Positions 26,511-34,523 of a stretch of DNA of 35,814 nucleotides are shown piece after piece. Below the pieces are notes generated by a model. The model was not told the origin of the DNA, did not search any database, and saw only the letters and a list, made by a program, of their open reading frames with translations. The translations under genes were made by a program, and so were the position numbers. Each line of letters begins with the position of its first letter. The first letter of the stretch is position 1. Source of the DNA: Candidatus Eisenbacteria bacterium (GTDB lineage: Bacteria; Eisenbacteria; RBG-16-71-46; SZUA-252); contig VBOZ01000031.1 in the NCBI GenBank assembly GCA_005893305.1, positions 29,460-65,273 of the forward strand, given 5' to 3'.

Positions 26511-27388
26511 GCCCTCGCTTTCGCGCTCGCCCTGCGCTGCCGGAAATAGGCGACGTTGCCGAGGAGCAGGAGAAGAAGGATGACCGTGTGGAGCACGGTC
26601 TGCCCGTCCATCCCCTTGGTCGCCGTGAAGGCGCGCGTGGTCGTGTAGAACGTCGCCAGCTGGGGGTATCGGGCCCGAAGGAGGCTCTCGTACTCGGCCG
26701 CACCCTTCATCCCGCCCACCATGCCGACGAGCTGCCCCGAGTTGAGGTAGGCATAGTACTTGGGGGCGCCCACCGCCGTCGGCCCGATGATGACGGGTAT
26801 CCCCACCTGGGGATGGACCTGCGTGATCCACCACTCCCCGATAATCCCGGTCGCGGCCGTGAAGACGACCTTCACCTGCCGGAGGTCGTGGACCCCCTTC
26901 ATGAGCGGAATCTCGGAGATGGGCTTGCCGTGGACATCGGTCGGAAAGGCCCCGGCGATGTCCTCGCCCATGTGGCGCATCACGGCAGCGGCCCCGTCCT
27001 TGTATCCCAAGTTGACGTAGTCGACGCCGTCCCGAAGGTTCGGGAGCTCCTCCGTGATCTTCGCGACCACGTTGTTGGCGAGCCCAAGGCCGCCGAGCGG
27101 ATAGAGCGCGCAGACGATGAAGCGGAGCTTCTTCAGAGCGCACTGGCGCATGACCGCCTCGGCCATCGGATCGTTCTCGGGCGCGGAAGACGGACCGTAG
27201 TCGAAGGAGATCAGGACGACGTCGCCTTCGTGGAGCGCCTCGATGAATTCGAACGCCGCCCGCGTCGGGCCGGTCGTGGTCACGGGGAGCCCGATCGGGA
27301 TCACGATCGGCGTCGCGACGCTCAGCAGCACGATGAGGAAGATCCACCGCCGGTCGAGGTTGACGATCCGATCGAAGAATCCCGCCAC
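26507..27388 (-). CDS. two-helix-anchored protein with a large soluble domain, unknown function (operon gene 3)
   Basis: 293 residues. An N-terminal TM helix (about 16-38, RWIFLIVLLSVATPIVIPIG) and a C-terminal TM helix (about 262-282) flank a soluble domain of about 220 residues. The domain reads like an alternating alpha/beta fold: VVLISFDYGPSSAPENDPMA, FIVCALYPLGG, VDYVNLGYKDGAAAVM, AFPTDVHGKP, VKVVFTAAT, IPVIIGPTAVGAPKYYAYL and GQLVGMVGGMKGAAEYE. The DYGPS, NLGYKDG and GGMKGAAEYE segments look like ligand-binding loops. The orientation is not certain. It is coupled to its neighbours (1-base gap upstream, GTGA overlap downstream). I recall similar proteins beside the other members of this operon in unrelated phyla, all unnamed. 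Confidence 0.7.
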   Translation of the reverse strand: MAGFFDRIVNLDRRWIFLIVLLSVATPIVIPIGLPVTTTGPTRAAFEFIEALHEGDVVLISFDYGPSSAPENDPMAEAVMRQCALKKLRFIVCALYPLGGLGLANNVVAKITEELPNLRDGVDYVNLGYKDGAAAVMRHMGEDIAGAFPTDVHGKPISEIPLMKGVHDLRQVKVVFTAATGIIGEWWITQVHPQVGIPVIIGPTAVGAPKYYAYLNSGQLVGMVGGMKGAAEYESLLRARYPQLATFYTTTRAFTATKGMDGQTVLHTVILLLLLLGNVAYFRQRRASAKARA

Positions 27389-27389
27389 C

Positions 27390-28190
27390 CTAGTCCCCCT
27401 TCCCCAGGCCCAGGTAGCCGCGCTCGATGCCGAGGATGACGCGGAGCGCCATCGATGCGGCGCCCAGGGCCGCGCCGATGATGATCCCCGACTGCGCGGC
27501 GCCGTTCGGCGTCTGCATGATCCACTCGGTCAGCTTGCCGAGACCCTGGCTCGCGGCTGCCGCGGCCGGCTGGATGGAGGGAATCGGAGCGGCGAGAAGC
27601 TCCAGCAGCGGAACGCGGCCCATCATGATGAGGGCGGCCGCGACGAGGAGGATCGTCGCCTCGGTGTTTCGCGCGCGGAACGCCCGGAACGCGGCGCTCG
27701 CCATGAAGAAGGCCAGAAGCGAGAAAATCGTCGATTGGAGCGGCTGGAAGAACCAGTTGGTCACGTATTGGAACGGCGTCGGCGTTCCGTCGGCGGCGAT
27801 CCCGATTCCCTGCCCCGAGATGCCCCCGTAGATCCCGAAGCCGCCGGTCACGAAGAGCCCGATCAGGAGCACGACCGAGAAGGGCCAGCCCGTTTCGCGG
27901 CGCGAGATCTTCCGCATATTGTTTTGGAGCACGTTCACGATCCCGAGGAGGAGCGCGAAGCCAGCCAGGATGATGAGCCATTGATCGAGCCTTGGGCTCA
28001 TCCCCGTCGGGCCGGCGATGAATTTCTTGGGTACGTACATGGAGAGGATCGGGATCAATCCCGCGAAGACACCGACGAAGATCGGGATCCGGCTCCGGAG
28101 CGCCGGAGCCCGCAGCCCCAGGAAGAATCCGACGATGGGGACGATCGCGAACAGGATGACCAGCGTGACGCGGCCGAATTCGAGGTTCAT
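27390..28190 (-). CDS. polytopic membrane protein of unknown function (operon gene 2)
   Basis: 266 residues with about seven hydrophobic helices: VTLVILFAIVPIVGFFLGL, IPIFVGVFAGLIPILSMYV, QWLIILAGFALLLGIVNVL, WPFSVVLLIGLFVTGGFGIY, STIFSLLAFFMASAAF, ATILLVAAALIMMGRVPLL and a last one near the C-terminus. The basic loop NNMRKISRRETG between helices three and four suggests that loop is cytoplasmic. A Pro/Ala-rich periplasmic-type loop follows helix six. ATG 28190 overlaps the stop of the upstream gene (ATGA). I do not recognise an enzyme or transporter signature. The size and helix count would suit the core of a membrane complex. Confidence 0.68.
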   Translation of the reverse strand: MNLEFGRVTLVILFAIVPIVGFFLGLRAPALRSRIPIFVGVFAGLIPILSMYVPKKFIAGPTGMSPRLDQWLIILAGFALLLGIVNVLQNNMRKISRRETGWPFSVVLLIGLFVTGGFGIYGGISGQGIGIAADGTPTPFQYVTNWFFQPLQSTIFSLLAFFMASAAFRAFRARNTEATILLVAAALIMMGRVPLLELLAAPIPSIQPAAAAASQGLGKLTEWIMQTPNGAAQSGIIIGAALGAASMALRVILGIERGYLGLGKGD

Positions 28191-29377
28191 TGGGTCCGGA
28201 AGAGGTCAGCGACCCCGTGCACGCCGAAGCTCGCGGCCGCGATGCCCAGGATCCCGAGAACGATGAGGATCGCCTTTGCGATGTCCTGCCCGCGCACCGA
28301 GCCAAGCAGCACCGGCTCCCGCGTCAAATAGGCGCTCGCGGCGTAGAGCTCCTCACCGATCAGCGTGTAATCGCAGGTCGCGACGAAGAACGGAAGCTGG
28401 GTGGGATCCGCTTGGCCGGCGATCTGGATCGCGCCCACGGATTGACCCGTCTCGGCGAGGATCAGGGACTCCGCGTAAAAGTAGCCGATGAGGAAGATCG
28501 CGGCGGGCCTCTCCCGGATCATCCTCGCGGAGACCGCCGCCGTGAAGGCGAACTGGTCGTAGGTGACGTAGTTGACCATCTCCTCGCGGAAAAGGTCCGG
28601 CCTTCCTTCCGCCAGATACGCCCCGCGGACCGCCTCGAGCGCGGAAGCGAAGGTGAGCGGATCCTTGTTCGGGACGTCCAGGTCGGCGCCGTACCGCGCG
28701 GTCGCGCGCGCCACGTTCCCCAGGATCGCGATCGAGGCCACACTCTGGATGTCGTCCATGCTTGCGCTGCCGGGGATGTACATCACCTTCTTCCCGATCT
28801 CGGTCGCGCGCCCGATCGCTTCGTCGAGAGCGTTCAGCCCCGCGATTTTCCGGATGAAGATGTTCTTCCCGGACCGGGCCACGCCGATCGAGCCCAGGAT
28901 GATCCCGATGAAGAGGACCACCGCGATCAGCGAGTTCGTCCGCTCAGAGCGAAACCAGTCGTCGTGCGAGGCCGCCGGATCGCTCACCACGGGCGGGCCC
29001 ACGGCCCCGGCGATGCCCGAGGAATCGGCGGTCGCGGCCGAGCGGACGCGGATTTCGTATCGGTAGACGTTCCCGTCGCGGGCCGTGGTGTCGACATGGC
29101 GGCCGACTCCGGGCTTCACCTCCGCCACCTCGGTCCATTCGTCCGCCGGCGGCTGTGCGCGGCGGATCTCGACCATGGCGTCGGCGGGCAGGCCGGGCGG
29201 ATCCTGCCACGTCAGGAGGATCGCGTCCCCCGAGTCACCGGGGCGGTCCACGGCGGTAAAGGAGAGCGGCGCTGGAATCTCGGGGGGCGCCGGCGGCAGC
29301 GTGCCTGTCGGCGTGGCGGCGGCGTTGGGGGCCGCGACGAGAAGCGCGAGGAGGGATAACCCTGCCGCCAATCTCAC
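28187..29377 (-). CDS. exported FN3-like plus membrane-anchored domain protein (DUF6754-like), operon gene 1
   Basis: 396 residues from GTG 29377. A signal peptide (MRLAAGLSLLALLVAAPNAA) is followed by a fibronectin-III-like domain (about 35-125, ILLTWQDPPG, VYRYEIRVRS). A TM helix follows (about 150-170), then a soluble domain of about 190 residues, probably cytoplasmic. That domain has GKKVMYIPGSASMDDIQSVA, AILGNVARATARYG, DVPNKDPLTFASALEAVRGA, GYFYAESLILAETG and ATCDYTLIGEELYAASAYL. A C-terminal TM helix (about 365-390) ends it. From memory this domain is the uncharacterised DUF6754; I could not verify that. It heads the four-gene operon and has its own promoter. Confidence 0.74.
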   Translation of the reverse strand: MRLAAGLSLLALLVAAPNAAATPTGTLPPAPPEIPAPLSFTAVDRPGDSGDAILLTWQDPPGLPADAMVEIRRAQPPADEWTEVAEVKPGVGRHVDTTARDGNVYRYEIRVRSAATADSSGIAGAVGPPVVSDPAASHDDWFRSERTNSLIAVVLFIGIILGSIGVARSGKNIFIRKIAGLNALDEAIGRATEIGKKVMYIPGSASMDDIQSVASIAILGNVARATARYGADLDVPNKDPLTFASALEAVRGAYLAEGRPDLFREEMVNYVTYDQFAFTAAVSARMIRERPAAIFLIGYFYAESLILAETGQSVGAIQIAGQADPTQLPFFVATCDYTLIGEELYAASAYLTREPVLLGSVRGQDIAKAILIVLGILGIAAASFGVHGVADLFRTQ

Positions 29378-29385
29378 AACCGCGG

Positions 29386-29415
29386 AGCCTAGGTGAGTCT
29401 TCCCGCGGGTGTCAA
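29386..29415 (-). promoter_or_regulatory. promoter of the four-gene membrane operon, apparently leaderless
   Basis: On the minus strand TTGACA (29415-29410) is separated by 18 bases from TAGGCT (29391-29386, three of six). The GTG start at 29377 follows the -10 after 8 bases. The -35 overlaps the stop codon of the upstream methyltransferase gene. No Shine-Dalgarno is present. Confidence 0.48.
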
Positions 29416-30410
29416 CGAGGTTTTCGCCCGCGAAGCCTCATGATCGGCCACACATAGACCGAGAGAGCGGGCCAGCGCGAGCAGAAGAACCGGAGGAAGT
29501 CCTTGATCCATTGCCTCGGGTGGACCTCGATTCCGCGCGAGAGGAAGGCCGGGAGGATCTCCGGCTCGAGGCCCGCCTCGCGGAACTTGCGCATCATCCA
29601 GAACGGGTTCAGCTCCCGCTCCGGGTACTGGCCGTCCCGAGGGTCCCGGTAGCGGAACGCGGGCTCGCGCGCCACGCGCCCCGTCTCGAGGAGTTCCCGG
29701 ACTCCCGCCTGGATCTCCGACCCCACGAGGCCGCGCGTCCGCCGGGTCGCCTCGAGAAGCTGGTTTGAGGAGAGGTTCGGAAAGTGCTCGCCGATCAGCG
29801 CGCGCCGGGCCTCGAAGTAGGGGCCGTCGGGCTCGTGCTCCATCCGCTTCCACCCGCGTCGCCTCCGCGGGCGCGCCGGGAGATAGAGGGAGTTGTTCTC
29901 GTCGCTCAGGAAGAAGAGGCCGCCCGGCCGGAGTAGGCGGTGCGCTTCCCGGAGGAATCCCTCCAGGTCGCGCACGTGAGAGATGACGCAGTTCGCCATC
30001 ACGCCGTCGAACGAGCCGGCGGGAAATTCCATCCCGATTCCGTCGCCGAAGCGCGACTCGAGATTCGTGGCCGGGGGGTCCACCTTCTCGGCCAGGTACG
30101 TCCCGACCGCGACCATGTCGCGATCGATCTCGGTCGCGACGACGCGCCGCGCGCCGTAGATCGCCACGAGCAGCGCCTCGAGGCCGAATCCCGCGCCCAG
30201 ATCGAGGACGTCCTTCCCGTCGCATTCCATGTAATGGAACATCTCCCGGCACTTCTGGAAGATGTGCTCGATCCTCGCCGGATTCCGAATGATGCGGAGA
30301 TAGGAGTAATACGTGAGGAAATATTCGGGGAATTGCGCGCGGAGGTCCGCGTCGCTCTGCATGAGAATTTCGCGAAGCGACGCCAGTCGCCGCGCGGCGA
30401 CGTCGGACAC
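29412..30410 (-). CDS. class I SAM-dependent methyltransferase
   Basis: 332 residues from GTG 30410, whose G is the last base of the upstream TAG (TAGTG). The Rossmann core starts at about residue 80: KDVLDLGAGFGLEALLVA is motif I, VVATEIDRDMVAVGTYLA gives the acidic residue after beta-2, and RFGDGIGMEFPAGSFDGVMA with NCVISHVRDLEGFLREAHRL plus LLRPGGLFFLSDEN covers motifs II to IV. An N-terminal helical region (FPEYFLTYYSYLRIIRNPAR) and a long C-terminal helical part end in aromatic-rich KDFLRFFCSRWPALSVYVWP. The substrate is unknown. Similar methyltransferases accompany glycan or lipid genes, and this one lies next to a polysaccharide cluster but is coupled to a regulator. Confidence 0.82.
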   Translation of the reverse strand: MSDVAARRLASLREILMQSDADLRAQFPEYFLTYYSYLRIIRNPARIEHIFQKCREMFHYMECDGKDVLDLGAGFGLEALLVAIYGARRVVATEIDRDMVAVGTYLAEKVDPPATNLESRFGDGIGMEFPAGSFDGVMANCVISHVRDLEGFLREAHRLLRPGGLFFLSDENNSLYLPARPRRRRGWKRMEHEPDGPYFEARRALIGEHFPNLSSNQLLEATRRTRGLVGSEIQAGVRELLETGRVAREPAFRYRDPRDGQYPERELNPFWMMRKFREAGLEPEILPAFLSRGIEVHPRQWIKDFLRFFCSRWPALSVYVWPIMRLRGRKPR

Positions 30411-32092
30411 TATCCGGCTGACTCGCTCAGGATTCGGGAGCGGCGGATGCCGTGCGCGTTCATCCGATTGTGGAGGTGCTGCCGGCTGACCCCGAGCGCG
30501 CGGGCCGCCCGCGAGACATTGGAGTCGCATTGGCGCAGCGCCTCACGGATCGTCTCCGCCTCGACGGCGTCGAGCGTCTCGCGAAGGGTGTGCTGTCCAT
30601 CCCAGCGCCGGGTGACCGGCGGGCCCAGCCCGAAGAGCGCGGGCTCGATCATCGCGCCGTTGTCGGAGAGCGCGACGGCCCGGGCCATCGCGTTCTCCAG
30701 CTCGCGGACGTTGCCCAGCCAGGGATGGCGCAGGAGCAATTCGCGGGATTCCGACGTGAGGCCCCGGATCTCCTTGGTCTGCTGCTTGGCGAAGAACTCG
30801 AGGAAGTGCTGCGCGAGGAGAAGCACGTCCTCGCCCCGCTCGCGGAGCGGGGGCAGCGTGATCGGAACGACGTTGAGCCGGTAGAAGAGGTCCTGGCGGA
30901 AACGCCCCGCGTCCACCTCCGCTTTGAGATCGCGGTTCGTCGCCGTCACCAGGCGGAAATCGACGCGGCGGGAAACCGTGTCGCCCACGCGGCGGATTTG
31001 AGAGTCCTGGAGCACCCTGAGGAGCTTGACCTGGAGCGTGCCGGGCATCTCCCCCACCTCGTCCAGGAAGAGCGTCCCGCCGTCGGCCGCCTCGAAGAGG
31101 CCCACCCGATCCTCGGCCGCGCCCGTGAACGCGCCCTTCCGATATCCGAAGAGCTCGCTCTCGAGAAGATTCTCGGGAAGCGCGCCGCAATTGACCGCGA
31201 TGAAGTTGTTGTCCCGCCTCGGGCCGTTCAAGTGAATCGCCCGAGCGATGAGCTCCTTCCCCGTCCCGGTCTCTCCTTGAATCAGAACCGACACCTGGGA
31301 CGGGATGACCCGTTCCAGGAGCTCGATCACCCGGAGCATCTTGGGGCTTCGACCCACCAGGAGCCCGTACCGCGACTCCTCTTTCAGCGCCCGGCGCAGG
31401 TTGAGATTCTCGATCTCCAGCCGGTTCTTCGAGTCCTTCAGCTGCTCGTGAAGGCGCGCGTTCTCCAGGGCGACCGCAACCTGGGCCGCGAAGCCCTCGA
31501 GGATCGCGATGTCTTCCGGCGTGAATTCGTGCGCGATCGAATGCGAGTCGACGTAGAGAACGCCCAGGACCCGGCCCGCGTTCAGGATCGGCAGCGCGAC
31601 GACGGTGCGGAGCGAGAGCTCGCGGACGCTCTTCCGATCCTGGAAGAGGGACGAGCCGACGGCATCCGGGACCCAGACGGTCTCCCGGCGATGCGCTGCT
31701 TCCTCGGCGACGCTCCACGAGATCTGGAATTCCTCGGGAGGGAGCGTCGATTGGTCGCGGCTGCGCGCGATCTCGAAGTGGAGTTTCCCGTCCTCGCGCA
31801 TGAGCATGAGAAAACCGCGATCGGAGCCGGCGATCTGGACGACAGAATCGACGATGCGGACCAGAAGCTCGTTGAGATCGAGCGTTCCGCTGACTTGACG
31901 GCTGGCCTGGAGGACGTGGTTGACGCGCTCGAGATCGGTGGAAGCGCGAGGGCGCGAGGGCGAGCGGGGCTGCGCGAGGAGCTCCCGCTCCCACTGGGTG
32001 AGCCCTCGGCTCAACCGCTCCAGTGGATCCAACTCCGGCAGATCCGGCACCGCCGGATCCTTATCGTGGAGAGGATCTGAGGACTGCGACAT
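30410..32092 (-). CDS. GAF-domain sigma-54-dependent activator
   Basis: 560 residues. After an acidic N-terminus, a GAF domain spans about residues 60-205 ([20 protein letters not shown] through [20 protein letters not shown] and [15 protein letters not shown]), with a coiled-coil linker. The AAA+ domain (about 240-475) has Walker A GETGTGKE, a complete GAFTGA loop, Walker [10 protein letters not shown] and [17 protein letters not shown] Fis-type HTH ends it ([20 protein letters not shown]). The GAF domain would bind a small molecule and control the ATPase. A sigma-70 promoter lies upstream. The downstream methyltransferase is translationally coupled. Regulated genes are not shown by the sequence; no -24/-12 site was seen nearby. 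Confidence 0.93.
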   Translation of the reverse strand: MSQSSDPLHDKDPAVPDLPELDPLERLSRGLTQWERELLAQPRSPSRPRASTDLERVNHVLQASRQVSGTLDLNELLVRIVDSVVQIAGSDRGFLMLMREDGKLHFEIARSRDQSTLPPEEFQISWSVAEEAAHRRETVWVPDAVGSSLFQDRKSVRELSLRTVVALPILNAGRVLGVLYVDSHSIAHEFTPEDIAILEGFAAQVAVALENARLHEQLKDSKNRLEIENLNLRRALKEESRYGLLVGRSPKMLRVIELLERVIPSQVSVLIQGETGTGKELIARAIHLNGPRRDNNFIAVNCGALPENLLESELFGYRKGAFTGAAEDRVGLFEAADGGTLFLDEVGEMPGTLQVKLLRVLQDSQIRRVGDTVSRRVDFRLVTATNRDLKAEVDAGRFRQDLFYRLNVVPITLPPLRERGEDVLLLAQHFLEFFAKQQTKEIRGLTSESRELLLRHPWLGNVRELENAMARAVALSDNGAMIEPALFGLGPPVTRRWDGQHTLRETLDAVEAETIREALRQCDSNVSRAARALGVSRQHLHNRMNAHGIRRSRILSESAG

Positions 32093-32158
32093 GGCGTTCT
32101 GGCCTCGTTAGTGACCAGCGGAGCTCCGACTCCCCTCCGTTGGAACCTCGGCCACCGG

Positions 32159-32187
32159 ACTATACAACTGTAAAAGCTCTTTGTCAA
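32159..32187 (-). promoter_or_regulatory. near-consensus sigma-70 promoter of the GAF activator-methyltransferase operon
   Basis: TTGACA (32187-32182) - 17 bases - TATAGT (32164-32159) on the minus strand: six of six and five of six matches with optimal spacing. Transcription should start near 32152, giving a leader of about 60 bases to the ATG at 32092. This is the best match to the sigma-70 consensus that I found in the window. Confidence 0.82.
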
Positions 32188-32195
32188 ATGTCGAA

Positions 32196-33209
32196 CTAGG
32201 GGGTGGGACCGATTCGTCCCAGGTAGGCCCAAAAAATGGCATATCCGAGCCCAGAAACGAGGACAGCCGCAATCACCGGTTGCGGGTCCGAAAGACCCCA
32301 AACGAGCACTCCGAGGCAGACGTTAAGCGTTACCGCTATGGCGACTATGCCGAGCGCACCCCACTTTCCGCTTCGTCGTCCAAGGCGATGCGTCGTGTGA
32401 TCGACTCCTCCGATATAGATCGGACGACCTCCGACAACGCGAACGACGATGACGAAGATCACGTCGAAGAGCGGGTAGCTGAGAAGTAGGGCCACCGCCG
32501 ACAAGTGTGGGATCGTGGGCGGCCCCTGGAGCGCTTGGAGAGTGAGGGCGGCGAGGGCGAAGCCGAGAAGATGGCTCCCGGCGTCGCCCAAAAAGATCCG
32601 TGCGGGCGGCGCGTTGTAGACGAGAAAACCGGCCCCGGCGCCCACGAGACCCCACGCGAGGATCAAGTCGACCGGCGCGTGATGGAGGAGGCCGATCGCC
32701 ACGAACCCGGCCGCGGTGATCGGGACCGTGGCGCCCACGATTCCATCCATCGCGTCGAGGAAGTTGATCGCGTTCAGGAGCGCCACCACACCCAGGATGG
32801 CCGCGGCGAGCGTGAGCGGACTCGCGCGGATCCATTCGACCTGGGGCCCCCAGAGCACGAGGCAGAGCGCGGCCGCGAGCTGCCCCGCGAGCTTTCCGAG
32901 CGGCGGCATCGGGCGCCGGTCGTCGAGAAGCCCCATTCCGAGGGACAGGGCCGCGCCGATGAAGAAGCCCGGCCGCGGAAGGGCGATTGGAATCGAAAAG
33001 AAGGCGCGCCCGAGCGCGGCGGCGAGAAGGAGCGCGAGCGCGACCGCGACGCCGCCGAGAAGCGGCGTCGGCTCCGCGTGAGACTTTCGCGGATCGGGGT
33101 GATCCAGGTAACCGGTGGTGCGGGCTATCTTGACGAAAATCGGCGTCGTGAGGAGCGCCGACGCGAACGCGAGCGGCGCCACGACAAGGAACGGAAGCGG
33201 TCCGCTCAA
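32196..33209 (-). CDS. undecaprenyl-phosphate sugar-1-phosphate transferase (WecA/MraY-like)
   Basis: 337 residues from TTG 33209, which overlaps the stop of the upstream glycosyltransferase (TTGA). About ten TM helices. Family signatures: YLDHPDPRKSHAEPTPLLGG (the P..R..H....P..GG loop), MGLLDDR (acidic pair), ALLNAINFLDAMDGIVG (catalytic DxxDG region), IFLGDAGSHLLGF, and the C-terminal VDHTTHRLGRR (HHRL-like loop). It would transfer GlcNAc-1-P or a similar sugar-phosphate to undecaprenyl phosphate, the first step of O-antigen, exopolysaccharide or teichoic-like glycans. MraY itself is less likely because the gene is not in a division/peptidoglycan cluster. Confidence 0.87.
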   Translation of the reverse strand: MSGPLPFLVVAPLAFASALLTTPIFVKIARTTGYLDHPDPRKSHAEPTPLLGGVAVALALLLAAALGRAFFSIPIALPRPGFFIGAALSLGMGLLDDRRPMPPLGKLAGQLAAALCLVLWGPQVEWIRASPLTLAAAILGVVALLNAINFLDAMDGIVGATVPITAAGFVAIGLLHHAPVDLILAWGLVGAGAGFLVYNAPPARIFLGDAGSHLLGFALAALTLQALQGPPTIPHLSAVALLLSYPLFDVIFVIVVRVVGGRPIYIGGVDHTTHRLGRRSGKWGALGIVAIAVTLNVCLGVLVWGLSDPQPVIAAVLVSGLGYAIFWAYLGRIGPTP

Positions 33210-34432
33210 ACGGCGGCGGGGATGAAGGGCAGGGGCTTCCGCGTCGGCTTGGGGTGCGCGCCGTTGTTCGACTCGAGCGCCTCGAGCGCGATGTCCCATG
33301 TGAACGTGGAGCGTGCCCAAGCCCGACCCCGCTGCCCTAGCGCCGCGGCGTCGGCGGGATCGCGAATCAACTGCACGATCTGGGCGGCGAGGGCCTCGGG
33401 CTCTATCGCAATGCGCAAGACGTCGTCTGGGACCGGCTCGAGACCGAGCCGCACTGGGGGCGTGGAAACGACCGGAATTCCGCTCGCCAGCGCCTGAATC
33501 ACCTTGGTCTGGAGGCCGGCGGCGAACCGGTGCGGAGCGACGAAGACCGTGGCCGTCATGAGCACGTCCTCGAGGCGCGGCGCATACCCGATGATCCTCA
33601 CCCCGTCGCCCCTCGCCCACGCTCCGAGGGAACCGGAGCTCCTCCCCACGATGTCGAGAGTCGCTTCGGGGACCGCTGCCCTCACTCGTGGAAACACATC
33701 CTGCACCAGGAAACGCACCGCGTCCCGGTTGTGGAACACCTCGTGAAAGCCGAGGAAGAGAAGCCGAGCGGCATCCCGCGGTCCGTTGGGATGAAACGGC
33801 TCGGGACCCAGGCCCATGGGGACGACGCGGATCCGCGCGTCTGGGGCGAGGCCTACGAGGTTCGCGCGCTCCGCCTCGCTGATGACCCAGCATTCGTCGA
33901 AGCGGGGCGCGATCGCGGCCTCGAATCGTTCGATTCGCCTCATCTCCTCACGATAGAGCCAGAGATCGGGGCCGCGGCGAAACGGCAGCGACCTCGCGAT
34001 TCCGGCGGAGATGACGTCGGTGAGATCAAGAATCCAACGGGTGCGATGCTCCTTCATCCGCTCCATGGCGTAGGGGGCCATGCGGAAGAGGTGCGTGTAG
34101 ACCACATCGGGGCGCACGCGCCGGAGCGTCTCGCCGACCTGTTCGCGCATTCGCCTCGAGCGGTAGTACGCGGCCTGCAGCGGCTCCCCGGTGGGAAGCG
34201 CCTTCGCCGAGCGCAGCGTCGAGAGAAGCTTCGGGAGCGGCACGATCCGGATCGACGCGAGAAGCCGTTCGAGCGGCGCGATCGCGGAGGGCTCGGGAAC
34301 GCTCCTGTCGAATGTGACGAGGTGAACCTCATGGCCCGCTTCGGATGCCGTGCGCAGAAAGTGGAAGACGCGGAAGCGGTCGCCCCCCTCGGGTGGAAAC
34401 GGCATGCGGGAGGTCAGGAAGACGACGCGCAT
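33206..34432 (-). CDS. GT-B glycosyltransferase (GT4 group)
   Basis: 408 residues from ATG 34432. N-terminal acceptor domain: VVFLTSRMPFPPEGGDRFRV and FHFLRTASEAGHEVHLVTFD. C-terminal donor domain: LLFLGFHEVFHNRDAVRFLV, ATLDIVGRS, GVRIIGYAPRLEDVLMTA, VFVAPHRFAAGLQTKVIQAL and ASGIPVVSTP, the latter being the usual nucleotide-sugar binding block. It resembles the sugar transferases of exopolysaccharide clusters. It is coupled to the WecA/MraY-like gene (TTGA overlap), so it probably adds a sugar to the same lipid-linked intermediate. A TACACT lies 6 bases before the ATG and no Shine-Dalgarno is seen. Confidence 0.85.
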   Translation of the reverse strand: MRVVFLTSRMPFPPEGGDRFRVFHFLRTASEAGHEVHLVTFDRSVPEPSAIAPLERLLASIRIVPLPKLLSTLRSAKALPTGEPLQAAYYRSRRMREQVGETLRRVRPDVVYTHLFRMAPYAMERMKEHRTRWILDLTDVISAGIARSLPFRRGPDLWLYREEMRRIERFEAAIAPRFDECWVISEAERANLVGLAPDARIRVVPMGLGPEPFHPNGPRDAARLLFLGFHEVFHNRDAVRFLVQDVFPRVRAAVPEATLDIVGRSSGSLGAWARGDGVRIIGYAPRLEDVLMTATVFVAPHRFAAGLQTKVIQALASGIPVVSTPPVRLGLEPVPDDVLRIAIEPEALAAQIVQLIRDPADAAALGQRGRAWARSTFTWDIALEALESNNGAHPKPTRKPLPFIPAAV

Positions 34433-34523
34433 GGCCGCAGTGTAGCACGAGTCGGGTCGTGATAGACTCCGCCGTCTTGGGAGCCAATGACAGGCCTCAC
34501 ACTCCCGCTCGCGCCGGCGCGCC

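Noticed and set aside
32196-33209. Annotation of the sugar-phosphate transferase as MraY (peptidoglycan)
   Set aside because: It sits in a glycosyltransferase cluster without mur/fts genes, so a WecA-like role in surface polysaccharide synthesis is more likely.
34487-34523. ATG at 34487 as the start of the CgeB-like glycosyltransferase
   Set aside because: It is 37 bases upstream and out of frame with the gene. GTG 34524 is the first in-frame start.
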